In this document: piece by piece, positions 37,061 through 43,920 of the stretch
How positions within the stretch are numbered: position 1 is the first letter of the stretch
Layout: every line of letters begins with the position of its first letter
Virus record (IMG/VR): IMGVR_UViG_3300046723_000326
Location: 1 to 51,420 of that record
Length of the DNA stretch: 51,420 nt
Source: a virus
Strand: one strand, 5' to 3'
The notes under the pieces: model-generated
What the model was told of the DNA's origin: nothing
The model's database searches: none
The model's input: only the letters and a program-made list of their open reading frames with translations
Position numbers and translations under genes: made by a program

Positions 37061-37426
37061 CTAGGGTTTGACCACCTCCTCTCCAGTGATTAGGTCGTGG
37101 GTCTCGATCCACGTGGCGATTTGTTGGAAGGACTTGCCGTCGTCGTTCTGGACGGCGAGGGTGTTCTGGACACTGTCGGACATCCCCACCTCGGTGAGTG
37201 TGTGGTCTGCGAGGTAATCGTCGCCGTCGTACTCATCGTTCTTCTTGGCGCGATTGTGGACGAAGGTGCTGTGGTCGTCGGTCAGGGTCCAGCCTTTGGG
37301 GTCGATGATGTCAGCGAGAACGCCGAGGCAGCAGTAACCGTCGCAGGTGCGGAGAGATGACTGGGTGCGCTGGTATCGGCCCGAGCGCAGAGCGTCGGTC
37401 CAGCGTTGGCGAAGTTCTGGTATCAC
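37061..37426 (-). CDS. Phage protein, tandem paralogue A
   Basis: 121 residues from GTG 37426 with AGGAG seven bases upstream and a GTGA overlap with its paralogue. Core: WTDALRSGRYQRTQSSLRT, CCLGVLADIIDPKGW and IATWIETHDLITG. This is a known recurrent phage family (ALRSG.Y.Q....LR....CCLGVL). Function unknown. The adjacent gene shares the same blocks, so they arose by tandem duplication and have diverged in the middle. Confidence 0.7.
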   Translation of the reverse strand: MIPELRQRWTDALRSGRYQRTQSSLRTCDGYCCLGVLADIIDPKGWTLTDDHSTFVHNRAKKNDEYDGDDYLADHTLTEVGMSDSVQNTLAVQNDDGKSFQQIATWIETHDLITGEEVVKP

Positions 37427-37779
37427 AGCAAGTCTCCTGTTAAGAGATCGTGGGTCTCGATCCATGTGGCGATCTCGGTGAATGGTTTGTCCTCGTCATT
37501 CATCATGGCAAGATCGTCACAGACCACACCGGAAATCCCCAAATCGTTGGTAGCTTGGAGATTGAGATTTGTTGATGGGATGCCATCTTTGGCGTGCGGT
37601 GGTTTCGGCCTGTTGCCGAGTTCGTGATTTTGCCCACACCAGCCGGAGGGGTTGACCACGTCGACCAGAACGCCGAGGCAGCAGTGAGAGTTGTCATCGT
37701 TGCGAAGACGACTCCTCCCCTGTGTGTACTTGCCGGAGCGCAGAGCGGCGACCCAGCGTTCGACGAGCGACTTGTCCAT
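37423..37779 (-). CDS. Phage protein, tandem paralogue B
   Basis: 118 residues with GGAGGA upstream. WVAALRSGKYTQGRSRLRN, CCLGVLVDVVNPSGW and IATWIETHDLLTG match paralogue A. Middle region differs. Function unknown; the duplication suggests two related targets or a regulatory pair. Confidence 0.7.
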   Translation of the reverse strand: MDKSLVERWVAALRSGKYTQGRSRLRNDDNSHCCLGVLVDVVNPSGWCGQNHELGNRPKPPHAKDGIPSTNLNLQATNDLGISGVVCDDLAMMNDEDKPFTEIATWIETHDLLTGDLL

Positions 37780-38006
37780 CAGCGGCAGTCCTCCGGCGAC
37801 CAGATCACATTGTCACCATCCTTATGGTGACTCTTGGCGCCGCGCTCGACGACCTTGACTAGGAGCACGGTGCGCTCGGCGAGGTTGCCTCGGGCGTCGA
37901 AGTATGTGTGGATCTTGGCGTCGTAGCACTGGGCCAGAGACCCGAATGTGCGATGGGTCACGTACTGACCGACGCTGGGATGATCGGTGTGTGGTGTTGA
38001 CATCAT
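37779..38006 (-). CDS. Hypothetical protein
   Basis: 75 residues (ATG 38006 or the adjacent ATG 38003), with GCAGGAGAG upstream. Beta-rich centre (YDAKIHTYFDARGNLAERTVLLVKVVERG by position 28-55). Not recognised. First gene after the 38.03-kb promoter. Confidence 0.55.
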   Translation of the reverse strand: MMSTPHTDHPSVGQYVTHRTFGSLAQCYDAKIHTYFDARGNLAERTVLLVKVVERGAKSHHKDGDNVIWSPEDCR

Positions 38007-38029
38007 AGCTCTCCTGCTAGTGTGACAAC

Positions 38030-38059
38030 AGTATATTACAGTTTGATAACGGATGTAAA
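38030..38059 (-). promoter_or_regulatory. Leftward promoter, TTTACA-18-TATACT
   Basis: Read leftward: TTTACA (38059-38054), 18-bp spacer, TATACT (38035-38030), about 24 bp before the ATG. The best -10 of the leftward set and preceded by the same TTTACATCC. Confidence 0.65.
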
Positions 38060-38095
38060 GCCCTCGGGCCGCTACTCGCGGTCCGATGGTTTAGA

Positions 38096-38293
38096 TCATG
38101 TCCGCTCGAAGTTTCGTATGGCGACGTTGTCCTCCGTCAGCCTCGCCGAGCGAGTGTCGTCGTAGCGGATCACTCGGTGATATGCGGCGAGCGCCTCGGT
38201 CTGGTCGGTGTACTCGCGCTCGTCGGTCGAGGTGTCAGTGTCGCTGAACTCGTCGAAAATGTTATTCGTCCAGGTGAGGTGGTAGGTGGTCAT
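38096..38293 (-). CDS. Hypothetical small acidic protein
   Basis: 65 residues from ATG 38293 with AAGGAG upstream. MTTYHLTWTNNIFDEFSD start, acidic middle, helix near the end. Not recognised. The gap downstream has GGCCGC-TACTC-GCGGTCC. Confidence 0.55.
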   Translation of the reverse strand: MTTYHLTWTNNIFDEFSDTDTSTDEREYTDQTEALAAYHRVIRYDDTRSARLTEDNVAIRNFERT

Positions 38294-38721
38294 ACGTTCT
38301 CCTTTCGGACTCGGCCATTGGGGGACACGATGTAAATCGGTCGATGAAGCTTTCTGGCGTAGCGCACGGTCGCCCACGTTCCCGATCGCATCTGCTCGAG
38401 CGCGCCGCGAGGAGCGGCGATCAGCACGGAGGTGCAGTCAACGATTCTGTGGTTGCGCTCGAGGAAGGGACGCGGCGTATCAGCGACGTCATATCGAGAG
38501 AACGCTCGGCGTGTGTCGTCCTGCGGCGGGTGTAGGTGGATATGGAAGCCGAGAGCGTCGGCGACGCACCCGGCTCGGTAGTCGGCGTTCACGCAGTCTC
38601 CATGATGAAACCAGCGTTCATATGGAGTGCGACAGTTACGAAGAATCTCGCGCACTTGGTCGAGCTGCTCGTCGCGCATTGTGTCGCTCGTGCCGGTGAA
38701 GCCTATGTGGATCTGGGTCAT
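38290..38721 (-). CDS. SLOG/DprA-like Rossmann-fold protein
   Basis: 143 residues from ATG 38721. HIGFTGTSDTM, HHGDCVNADY, HPP, FLERNHRIVDCTSVLIAAP, RSGTWATVRYAR and IVSP line up with small SLOG-fold proteins, which bind a nucleotide or nucleotide-derived signal. In other contexts such proteins sense or process nucleotide signals; here it could counter or report on such signalling. Catalysis is not proven. Confidence 0.7.
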   Translation of the reverse strand: MTQIHIGFTGTSDTMRDEQLDQVREILRNCRTPYERWFHHGDCVNADYRAGCVADALGFHIHLHPPQDDTRRAFSRYDVADTPRPFLERNHRIVDCTSVLIAAPRGALEQMRSGTWATVRYARKLHRPIYIVSPNGRVRKENV

Positions 38722-38725
38722 GGTG

Positions 38726-39106
38726 TCAGTCCGAACTGTCCACGGTGTAGGCGTAGTCGCAGTCGGGCTTCGTGCATCGGTATTCGTGCAGGCAGCGGCC
38801 GACGGTGCGCTCGGTGAAGGTGTGGTTGCAGCGAGCGGCTCGGACGAAGGTGGTGGGAGGGGCGGGGAGGGCTTCGTGTACGCGACGGACGAAGCCGACA
38901 GCGGTGTCATCGCTGTAGCAGAATAGGACGAGGTTGGTGGCGTAGAATGGGTGATCTTTGGGAGTGTGGACGAGCCACGCTCGCTCCTTGGAGGTTGGGT
39001 CGGCAGCTCCGCTATCGAACTTCTGCCAGAAGTCGGCTTCGGTGATGGTGGTGAGGTTCGGGGGCGGCTCGTTGAAGTGGCCGAGCCACGAGGGTCGGGT
39101 AGTCAT
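38726..39106 (-). CDS. Hypothetical protein with Cys/His cluster
   Basis: 126 residues with AGGAGA upstream. First half helical; C-terminus has CNHTFTERTVGRC and CTKPDC, consistent with a zinc ribbon. Weak coupling to the SLOG-like gene. Not recognised. Confidence 0.55.
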   Translation of the reverse strand: MTTRPSWLGHFNEPPPNLTTITEADFWQKFDSGAADPTSKERAWLVHTPKDHPFYATNLVLFCYSDDTAVGFVRRVHEALPAPPTTFVRAARCNHTFTERTVGRCLHEYRCTKPDCDYAYTVDSSD

Positions 39107-39140
39107 CTTAGTCTCCTATCTTAGTGTGGGCAAGCCGTCG

Positions 39141-39293
39141 TCAGTCAGTCGTGATACCTCGAACTAGACCAATCACCGCTGCGACGATACTGGAGGTGTA
39201 GCCGATGATGCCATTGTAGCGGAGGTAGGTGTCGAGATGTTCGTAGACTGTCAGGGTTGGGATACCTCCGTCGTCCTCGTACGCCTCGTTCAA
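39141..39293 (-). CDS. Small membrane protein (50 aa)
   Basis: A 50-codon frame from TTG 39293 in a TTGA overlap with the previous stop. Acidic start (LNEAYEDDGG) and one hydrophobic helix (GIIGYTSSIVAAVIGLV). No ribosome site other than coupling. Fills an otherwise empty gap, so probably real. Confidence 0.4.
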   Translation of the reverse strand: MNEAYEDDGGIPTLTVYEHLDTYLRYNGIIGYTSSIVAAVIGLVRGITTD

Positions 39294-39598
39294 GTCACGT
39301 TGGATGGGCGGGGGAGTTTAAGGAATGGGATGTTGGGGCTGGTGTCGGGGGTGAAGTACTCGGTGAGGTCGGCAAGGACACTCTGTCGACCCTGCTGGTA
39401 CTCCTCGAAGCGGGCGATGCCCTCCCGCTCGGTCATGAGGTCGGCGATGCGGGTGATCAGGGCTTCGTCGCGCTCGGTGATGGTGTCGTCGAACTGTTCT
39501 GTAATGATCTCGAGCAGTTGCTCGCGGTCTGCGTCGGCTTGGGTACAGCCGGGGAGCATCTGGGTGGTGACTCCGGGTGGGAGGTTGGAGTTGGTCAT
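39290..39598 (-). CDS. Hypothetical helical protein
   Basis: 102 residues, ATGA overlap with the upstream gene. Long helix (REQLLEIITEQFDDTITERDEALITRIADL by position 25-54), possibly coiled coil. Not recognised. Confidence 0.5.
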   Translation of the reverse strand: MTNSNLPPGVTTQMLPGCTQADADREQLLEIITEQFDDTITERDEALITRIADLMTEREGIARFEEYQQGRQSVLADLTEYFTPDTSPNIPFLKLPRPSNVT

Positions 39599-39915
39599 GG
39601 GGTTGCCTCGTTGAGTTGGATGCGTTGCCAGATTGCCTGAGCGGCTGTCCTACATTCACTCTGGGTGGAGATGGGGTGGTTCGTGGCGGAGTTGGGCGGG
39701 CAGTCGGGCGGGTATATCAGGCAGGCCATCTTCGTGTTGTAGCCTCCTCGGCCGATGAAGCTGATGTAGGAGGTGGTGTCGCCGCTCGTGGGGTAGCGCA
39801 GAGGTTGGTCGGCTACGTAGAGCTGTCGGTTCTTTACGAGGACTCGGCGGTTGCTGAGGAGGCGGAGTTGGGTGGCGACCTCAGCTATGGCTTCGTCGAG
39901 GGTTTGAGGTGTCAT
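39595..39915 (-). CDS. Hypothetical protein
   Basis: 106 residues from ATG 39915 with GAGGA upstream. N-terminal helix, then beta strands (RRVLVKNRQLYVADQPLRYP), and a C-terminal SECRTAAQAIWQRIQ helix. Not recognised. Confidence 0.5.
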   Translation of the reverse strand: MTPQTLDEAIAEVATQLRLLSNRRVLVKNRQLYVADQPLRYPTSGDTTSYISFIGRGGYNTKMACLIYPPDCPPNSATNHPISTQSECRTAAQAIWQRIQLNEATP

Positions 39916-40079
39916 GCGGTCCTCGTGTCGGTGGGTGGGTTGGGGTTGGGGACGTAGGTCATAGTGGAGCTGACCAGCAGCTCGCGCTGCCAAACGCTCG
40001 TGCGGTAGAGCCATCCTCCTGGGACTGGCAGGCGGAACGTTCCGTCGGTCACGCGCTCCCACTTCGGTTCTGTTGGCAT
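39912..40079 (-). CDS. Small phage protein (55 aa)
   Basis: ATG 40079 has GAGGAG upstream and the stop overlaps the next gene's ATG. WERVTDGTFRLPVPGGWLYRT is a pattern seen in several short phage proteins; the end is Pro-rich. Function unknown. Confidence 0.55.
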   Translation of the reverse strand: MPTEPKWERVTDGTFRLPVPGGWLYRTSVWQRELLVSSTMTYVPNPNPPTDTRTA

Positions 40080-40083
40080 GTGG

Positions 40084-40317
40084 TCAGCTCCTCGCGTCGT
40101 ACTTTATGGGGAATACGTCGTCGCTCATCGCCGTGAGCATCAACGGCGAGTTATAGACGCTCACCTGGAGATATGTCTCGCCGTCAGACTGGATCACGAC
40201 GGTGCCTGTGTCTGTCAGGTACAGGCCGTCTCCCTCATATCTGAATGGGAAGTCGTAGTCGACTGGAAGTTTGGCTCGGGTCGTGTGTGCAGTCCAGTCT
40301 GGGATTATCTGTATCAT
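40084..40317 (-). CDS. Hypothetical protein
   Basis: 77 residues with GAGGACC upstream, coupled by ATGA upstream. Beta-rich: FPFRYEGDGLYLTDTGTVVIQSDGETYLQVSV read by position 24-55. Not recognised. Confidence 0.5.
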   Translation of the reverse strand: MIQIIPDWTAHTTRAKLPVDYDFPFRYEGDGLYLTDTGTVVIQSDGETYLQVSVYNSPLMLTAMSDDVFPIKYDARS

Positions 40318-40535
40318 AGCAGGTCCTCTCGGGTGGCACGGTCGTACAGGTAGGTCTCCAGTAGGAGTAGGTCCGGGCTGTACTGAGTTTCACCATTCCA
40401 GTCGAGCTGGTAGAGCTGGTGGGTGTTGGAGTGGTAGATCAGGATGACGTTTCGGCCGGGACCGTACTCGTAGGCGGCGTGACCTTCGTCGGTCGTGCAG
40501 GCGGCGCGGGTCGCGCGCCATTCGTCGAGGGTCAT
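40314..40535 (-). CDS. Hypothetical protein
   Basis: 73 residues in an ATGA overlap with the upstream gene. Begins MTLDEWRATRAACTTDEGH and continues with two strands (NVILIYHSNTHQLYQLDWNGE by position). Not recognised. Confidence 0.5.
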   Translation of the reverse strand: MTLDEWRATRAACTTDEGHAAYEYGPGRNVILIYHSNTHQLYQLDWNGETQYSPDLLLLETYLYDRATREDLL

Positions 40536-40780
40536 GGTTGGTTGATTCCTGATTTGCAGCCCCAGAGGAAGCTGGACCAGCGAGCGGGGGTCGGGGAGTT
40601 GGGACTGGTGGTGACGAGGACCACGGTGCGGATTTGGGATGGGTCGTCGTGTCGGCTGTTGTATCCGATTGCGGCGGCATCCTCGCTTCGGTAGGGGTGG
40701 CACTGGTCGTAGCGGAGCATGTCGAGTGGGAACTCTCCGCGTCCCATCACGGTGAAGTAGCGTAGTGTGTCGGCTGGCAT
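40532..40780 (-). CDS. Hypothetical protein
   Basis: 82 residues with GAGGACC upstream, overlapping the previous gene by 34 bp. Sequence pattern RTVVLVTTSPNSPTPARWSSFLWG near the end. Not recognised; the ribosome site matches that of the 77-aa gene. Confidence 0.5.
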   Translation of the reverse strand: MPADTLRYFTVMGRGEFPLDMLRYDQCHPYRSEDAAAIGYNSRHDDPSQIRTVVLVTTSPNSPTPARWSSFLWGCKSGINQP

Positions 40781-40983
40781 GGCAGGTCCTCTCTGTTGAA
40801 ATTGTCCCAGTCGTCCTGAGCGTCCTGCAAGATAGTGCTGTGCAGGAGGGCGGACATTCGGGCCGCTGTGGCCTCACGGTCCAGGCGCTTCTGTTCTAGA
40901 CGAGCGGCGCACAGTCTGTCCCACTTTGCGCGGGCACGGCTCACGTCGAACGGGTGCATCGGCGCGGTCGGGGTTATGGGCAT
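40747..40983 (-). CDS. First gene of the leftward early block
   Basis: 78 residues from ATG 40983 with AGGAGA upstream. A helical, basic central part (RARAKWDRLCAARLEQKRLDREATAARM by position) and an acidic turn. Not recognised; as the first product of the leftward promoter it may act early in infection. Confidence 0.55.
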   Translation of the reverse strand: MPITPTAPMHPFDVSRARAKWDRLCAARLEQKRLDREATAARMSALLHSTILQDAQDDWDNFNREDLPCQPTHYATSP

Positions 40984-41021
40984 GATGATTGGGTCTCCTA
41001 TACGGAGTGTCAGTGTGGGTA

Positions 41022-41051
41022 ATTGTACTGTGGGCGGATGGTGGATGTAAA
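41022..41051 (-). promoter_or_regulatory. Main leftward early promoter, TTTACA-18-TACAAT
   Basis: Read leftward: TTTACA (41051-41046), 18-bp spacer, TACAAT (41027-41022), close to the sigma70 consensus. It would start transcription near 41015, about 30 bases before the first leftward gene. Confidence 0.7.
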
Positions 41052-41115
41052 GGGGTCGTCTACGGTCTGGGTGGGGTGTGAGGTAAAGATTACGAACATT
41101 AAGGATTACGTGGCG

Positions 41116-41214
41116 GCAATATCTGTTTGGTCGACAGCGCGCGAGCGCCCGCGAGGCAAAAATTTTTTTCAAAACATTGGAATGGAAGTAAAGGGGATAG
41201 TCTTTCGGTTAAGT
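41116..41214 (-). repeat. Mirror element, right copy
   Basis: Reverse complement of the 10197-10294 element. The 25-bp block lies at 41138-41162 and the 14-bp block at 41186-41199, again 23 bp apart. It faces the leftward early block and lies about 65 bp from its promoter. Confidence 0.8.
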
Positions 41215-41518
41215 GGTTGTTTCCAAAGGGGAAAGAGGTTATCTGTTTCCAAATGGGTATGCGTAGCGGGGATAGGGTAAGGATTGATGTGATGTGGATG
41301 TGTGTTAACGATTCCGTTACTTTCATTACGGGCGAGCAATGTATCGAAAGGTCTTTTTACTATACGCGAGGGGCGGGGGCGAGGCTCTCTCAGCATTTTC
41401 TTCCGCGCGCTCGCATAGAGCATCCATCTTTCAGCAGACGTTTGATTCTATGCACGACAACTTGCTCCTCCCGCTCGCCTCATATAAGCTCCCAATCGCC
41501 TGATCGAAGGTCCCTCGC

Positions 41519-42064
41519 GTGCAGACTCCAGACCAAGAGCGAATCTCCAACGTCGAGCGTGCGATACAGATCGCCGCTCTCGTCATAGCTCGCGAGTCCG
41601 CTCGCCGACCGAGCGCCAAACTAGGATTCGCACACGTCAACTACGGTCGCCTCTTCATACGAGATCGCTGGACCTTATTCGCCATCGCACGCGAACTGAA
41701 CTGCGACGTCGCCGACTTGCTCTCCCCGCCCTCGCCCGCCGCAGACAGCGGCACCCGCTGGTCCACCATCAGTGAAGCCGCAGAGAGGCTTTTTGAGCGC
41801 GTACAGGCTCTTTCAAGCCCTGTACGGGCCGCCATGCGCCTGCGCGCCGGAGGCATCGCATGGAGCGCCGTAGCGCGTGCGACGCCGGGTCGTGTGATGT
41901 TCAGCCTTATGGAAGATACCGATCAGGGCTATCTGATCCTCGCTCGTGAGTGCGAAGATGAGGTGGACCTGCTCGCCCGGTATCATGATCCACGCCTGAT
42001 GAAAAAGAGCATCCGGCGTGGATCACGTAAAATTATGTTGTCAACAGCACATCATCCGTGCTAA
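41519..42064 (+). CDS. Helix-turn-helix-like phage protein
   Basis: 181 residues from a GTG. Contains RDRWTLFAIARELNCDVADLL and, later, LRAGGIAWSAVARATPGRVMFSLMED by position 108-133, both with helix-turn-helix character; the second pattern (lRa.GL.WraVA..lPGRV.fSL) recurs in other phage proteins. Probably DNA-binding. A small terminase role is possible but the spacing to the large subunit gene argues against it. Confidence 0.5.
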   Translation: MQTPDQERISNVERAIQIAALVIARESARRPSAKLGFAHVNYGRLFIRDRWTLFAIARELNCDVADLLSPPSPAADSGTRWSTISEAAERLFERVQALSSPVRAAMRLRAGGIAWSAVARATPGRVMFSLMEDTDQGYLILARECEDEVDLLARYHDPRLMKKSIRRGSRKIMLSTAHHPC

Positions 42065-42072
42065 ATCTCAGG

Positions 42073-42096
42073 CACGCTGAGCTTCGTCTCAGCGTG
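42073..42096. repeat. Hairpin at a convergent gene junction
   Basis: CACGCTGAG / CTCAGCGTG, 9-bp arms, 6-base loop, between convergent genes ending at 42064 and 42098. Could end transcription in both directions, though T-runs are absent. Confidence 0.6.
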
Positions 42097-42097
42097 G

Positions 42098-42343
42098 TTA
42101 TCCCCTCAGCGCCGTACAGAGATTGAGCGATTCGTTGTAGTCGCTCATCGCATCCGTCACCTTGCAAATCCAAGCGAGCTGGTAGACCATCAGTCGCACG
42201 GCTGGATCGTCACAAATCGCCTGTGTCCCGCCGCCCTCGGATCGTACTTCGGCGCAAGCCTCGATGATTGAATGAGCGATGCCGGAGGGATTGCAGGCTC
42301 CGGGGTCGACGATCATGCACGCGTCGGCGTGTCTCTTTGACAT
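42098..42343 (-). CDS. Conserved phage protein (CNPSGIA type)
   Basis: 81 residues from ATG 42343 with GGGAGA upstream. DACMIVDPGACNPSGIAHSI and DPAVRLMVYQLAWI match a small, frequent phage family (VDpGaCNPsGIA...dpA.rLmv.Qla). Function unknown. Upstream gap has the hairpin GGGAA-CGCGC-GCGCG-TTCCC (42376-42401). Confidence 0.65.
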   Translation of the reverse strand: MSKRHADACMIVDPGACNPSGIAHSIIEACAEVRSEGGGTQAICDDPAVRLMVYQLAWICKVTDAMSDYNESLNLCTALRG

Positions 42344-42407
42344 TCGTTTCTCCCATGTGCGTGAGTGCAAGAAGGGGAACCGCGCGAAGGGCGCGATTCC
42401 CTAACTT

Positions 42408-42815
42408 TCACTCACTCACCGTGATGTGCTTGTGCTTGAGGTCCCAGGCGATGTCGGCGCGGGCGTCGCGCTTCACTCCCGGCTGCTGCTTCGCCAGCTT
42501 CTCGGTGCAGGTCGCGATGTAGGCGTCGACCGTCATGCCCGTCTTGTAGAGGGCGAAGCGGGCGTGCGCCGCGCTCGTCTCACGCTTGGGGTTCTTCTCG
42601 ACCACCAACGTGATGACCCGGGAGTCGGCCGCGTGGACCTTCGGGATCTTCGGCTCTTTGGTCTTCGCCTTTTCGGTCGCCGCCGCTGCCGCCTTCGCCT
42701 TGAGACCCGCGAAGGTCTGGGCCTTCAGCGTGTCGTTCGGCAGGGCGTCGTACGCCTTCTTCTGCTCGGGCGTCATCGCCGCGTACATCTTCTTCTGTTC
42801 GTCGTTCATCTTCAT
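42408..42815 (-). CDS. Small basic protein of the paralogue family (copy 3)
   Basis: 135 residues from ATG 42815 with AGGAGAG upstream. A helical N-terminus (EQKKMYAAMTPEQKKAYDAL), a Lys/Ala/Glu-rich linker and the shared C-terminal module RFALYKTGMTVDAYIATC, then ADIAWDLKHKHITV. Same layout as copies 1 and 4. Function unknown; nucleic-acid binding is plausible. Confidence 0.7.
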   Translation of the reverse strand: MKMNDEQKKMYAAMTPEQKKAYDALPNDTLKAQTFAGLKAKAAAAATEKAKTKEPKIPKVHAADSRVITLVVEKNPKRETSAAHARFALYKTGMTVDAYIATCTEKLAKQQPGVKRDARADIAWDLKHKHITVSE

Positions 42816-42885
42816 GGTAGGCTCTCCTGTTTGAAGCACAATCGCTTCGGGCAGTCGTGGGCTCGCGCCACACGACTCACCGCTG

Positions 42886-43056
42886 CTATTGCGCGATGTT
42901 GAACCCGGCTTCCTTCAGGCCGGCGATGAAAAACGCCTTCTCGGCGTCGTTGAGGGTCTTGAGCTCGGCGGCAAACTCGGTCAGGCTCTGGCCGTCCTTG
43001 CGCCCGAAGAACTCGCGCATCGCCATGACGAAGGACATGGGTTTCGTGGTATCCAT
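42886..43056 (-). CDS. Conserved small phage protein (FFG.KdGQ type)
   Basis: 56 residues from ATG 43056 with GAGGA upstream. MREFFGRKDGQSLTEFAAELKTL followed by EKAFFIAGL (by position) matches a small family frequent in phages (FFG.K.GQ.L.eFa.Elk.L). Function unknown. A hairpin, AGTCGTG/CACGACT, lies just downstream (42853-42877). Confidence 0.6.
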   Translation of the reverse strand: MDTTKPMSFVMAMREFFGRKDGQSLTEFAAELKTLNDAEKAFFIAGLKEAGFNIAQ

Positions 43057-43098
43057 CTGGTAATCCTCGTGTTTGTGGTTGATATGCACTGTAATTGA

Positions 43099-43128
43099 AG
43101 TGTAACCCGGCACGATGACCGAAGGCAA
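43099..43128 (-). promoter_or_regulatory. Leftward promoter, TTGCCT-18-TACACT
   Basis: Read leftward: TTGCCT (43128-43123), 18-bp spacer, TACACT (43104-43099). Same hexamers and spacer as at 29563-29592. The hairpin CTCGCAG/CTGCGAG (43135-43158) sits just upstream. Confidence 0.6.
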
Positions 43129-43164
43129 GTCCTCGCAGTAAATTTAATCTGCGAGTAATGAAGA

Positions 43165-43419
43165 TCAGCCGAGCTGCGCGTCCATCACGAACACGAGCTC
43201 CTTCCATCCTGTACGAAGGCAGCGGATCTTCGCTCCTCCGGGGTCGATCGTCATGATATAGGTCCATCGTCCATCAGACGCGATGTATCCATCATACTCT
43301 GCGTGATGATGGAGACGCTGCTCCGGCGTCATCGCTCGCCACTTCGGCGTGCCTAGCAGGAACGTCATCGGCGTCGGGTGGTAGTCGTCGCTCATGCTGA
43401 GCGGGGTTGGTCGGGTCAT
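43165..43419 (-). CDS. Hypothetical protein
   Basis: 84 residues with GGAGGTGAG upstream, ATGA overlap with the previous gene. MTPEQRLHHHAEYDGYIASDGRWTYIMTIDPGG by position: a short helix and strands. Not recognised. Confidence 0.55.
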   Translation of the reverse strand: MTRPTPLSMSDDYHPTPMTFLLGTPKWRAMTPEQRLHHHAEYDGYIASDGRWTYIMTIDPGGAKIRCLRTGWKELVFVMDAQLG

Positions 43420-43619
43420 CTCACCTCCTCCTGTAGGGTGTGGATCGCGCGCGCCGCTTGGTGATAGTAGTCGGCGATGCGAGGATCGGGGTTCTTCGTT
43501 GCCTCTGTCTCGCAGAGGTAGCGTAGCGACGATAGGCCGCCCTTCGTCAGTGACTGGAAGTCGATGACCATCGATCCTTCGGCGATGGTACCCTGTAGGG
43601 TGATCGTGCTCGTGTTCAT
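43416..43619 (-). CDS. Hypothetical protein
   Basis: 67 residues from ATG 43619 with CAGGAG upstream. Starts with strands (STITLQGTIAEGSMVIDFQSL by position), then helices. Upstream gap has the hairpin ATGACCCA/TGGGTCAT (43655-43680). Confidence 0.5.
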   Translation of the reverse strand: MNTSTITLQGTIAEGSMVIDFQSLTKGGLSSLRYLCETEATKNPDPRIADYYHQAARAIHTLQEEVR

Positions 43620-43689
43620 GCTCGTCTCCTGTTGTACCGCCACGATAGGCAGCCGATGACCCACCGTCGCCGATGGGTCATGAGGCCGC

Positions 43690-43842
43690 CTACCAGCGAC
43701 CTACGATGCCAAGCGAGAGTGGCAGGTTGTGAGTGGGATGCGAGACCATGTGCCACCGAAGGCGCGAGGCGGCGGTCCGTTCGGGGCAGCGAGTGACGTT
43801 GTGCGTCGCGAGGTAGGCAGCGACCATCTGCTGTACTGACAT
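43690..43842 (-). CDS. Small phage protein (50 aa)
   Basis: ATG 43842 has AGGAGA six bases upstream. MSVQQMVAAYLATHNVTRCPERTA start, then RWHMVSHPTHNLP. Similar short proteins occur in other phages. Function unknown. The hairpin GGGCAGGGT/ACCCTGCCC (within 43877-43915) lies upstream. Confidence 0.55.
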   Translation of the reverse strand: MSVQQMVAAYLATHNVTRCPERTAASRLRWHMVSHPTHNLPLSLGIVGRW

Positions 43843-43920
43843 CGTAGTTCTCCTGTTGTGCGAAGCCCCATGCTCCGCCCGAGGGGCAGGGTGCGAGACC
43901 CTGCCCTACGGGCGAGGCAC

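Larger units (their letters stand above)
40984..41518. promoter_or_regulatory. Divergent control region, right end of early region
   Basis: About 535 bp without a convincing gene. Contents: leftward promoter (41022-41051), the inverted copy of the shared element (41116-41214), two copies of TGTTTCCAAA (41218-41227 and 41244-41253) on the plus strand, a second TATCCCC-type block (reverse of GGGGATA at 41268-41275) and an A/T-rich stretch with TACTATACG near 41359. The rightward gene at 41519 has only a weak AAGG ribosome site. Confidence 0.65.

Noticed and set aside
36834-37112. Minus-strand 92-codon frame overlapping the 62-aa gene
   Set aside because: Pro/Ser-rich shadow in a different frame without a ribosome site; the 62-aa gene has one.
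41519-42064. Small terminase subunit at 41.5 kb
   Set aside because: It is 3.3 kb from the large subunit and separated by a leftward gene group; the short gene at 44995 is better placed.
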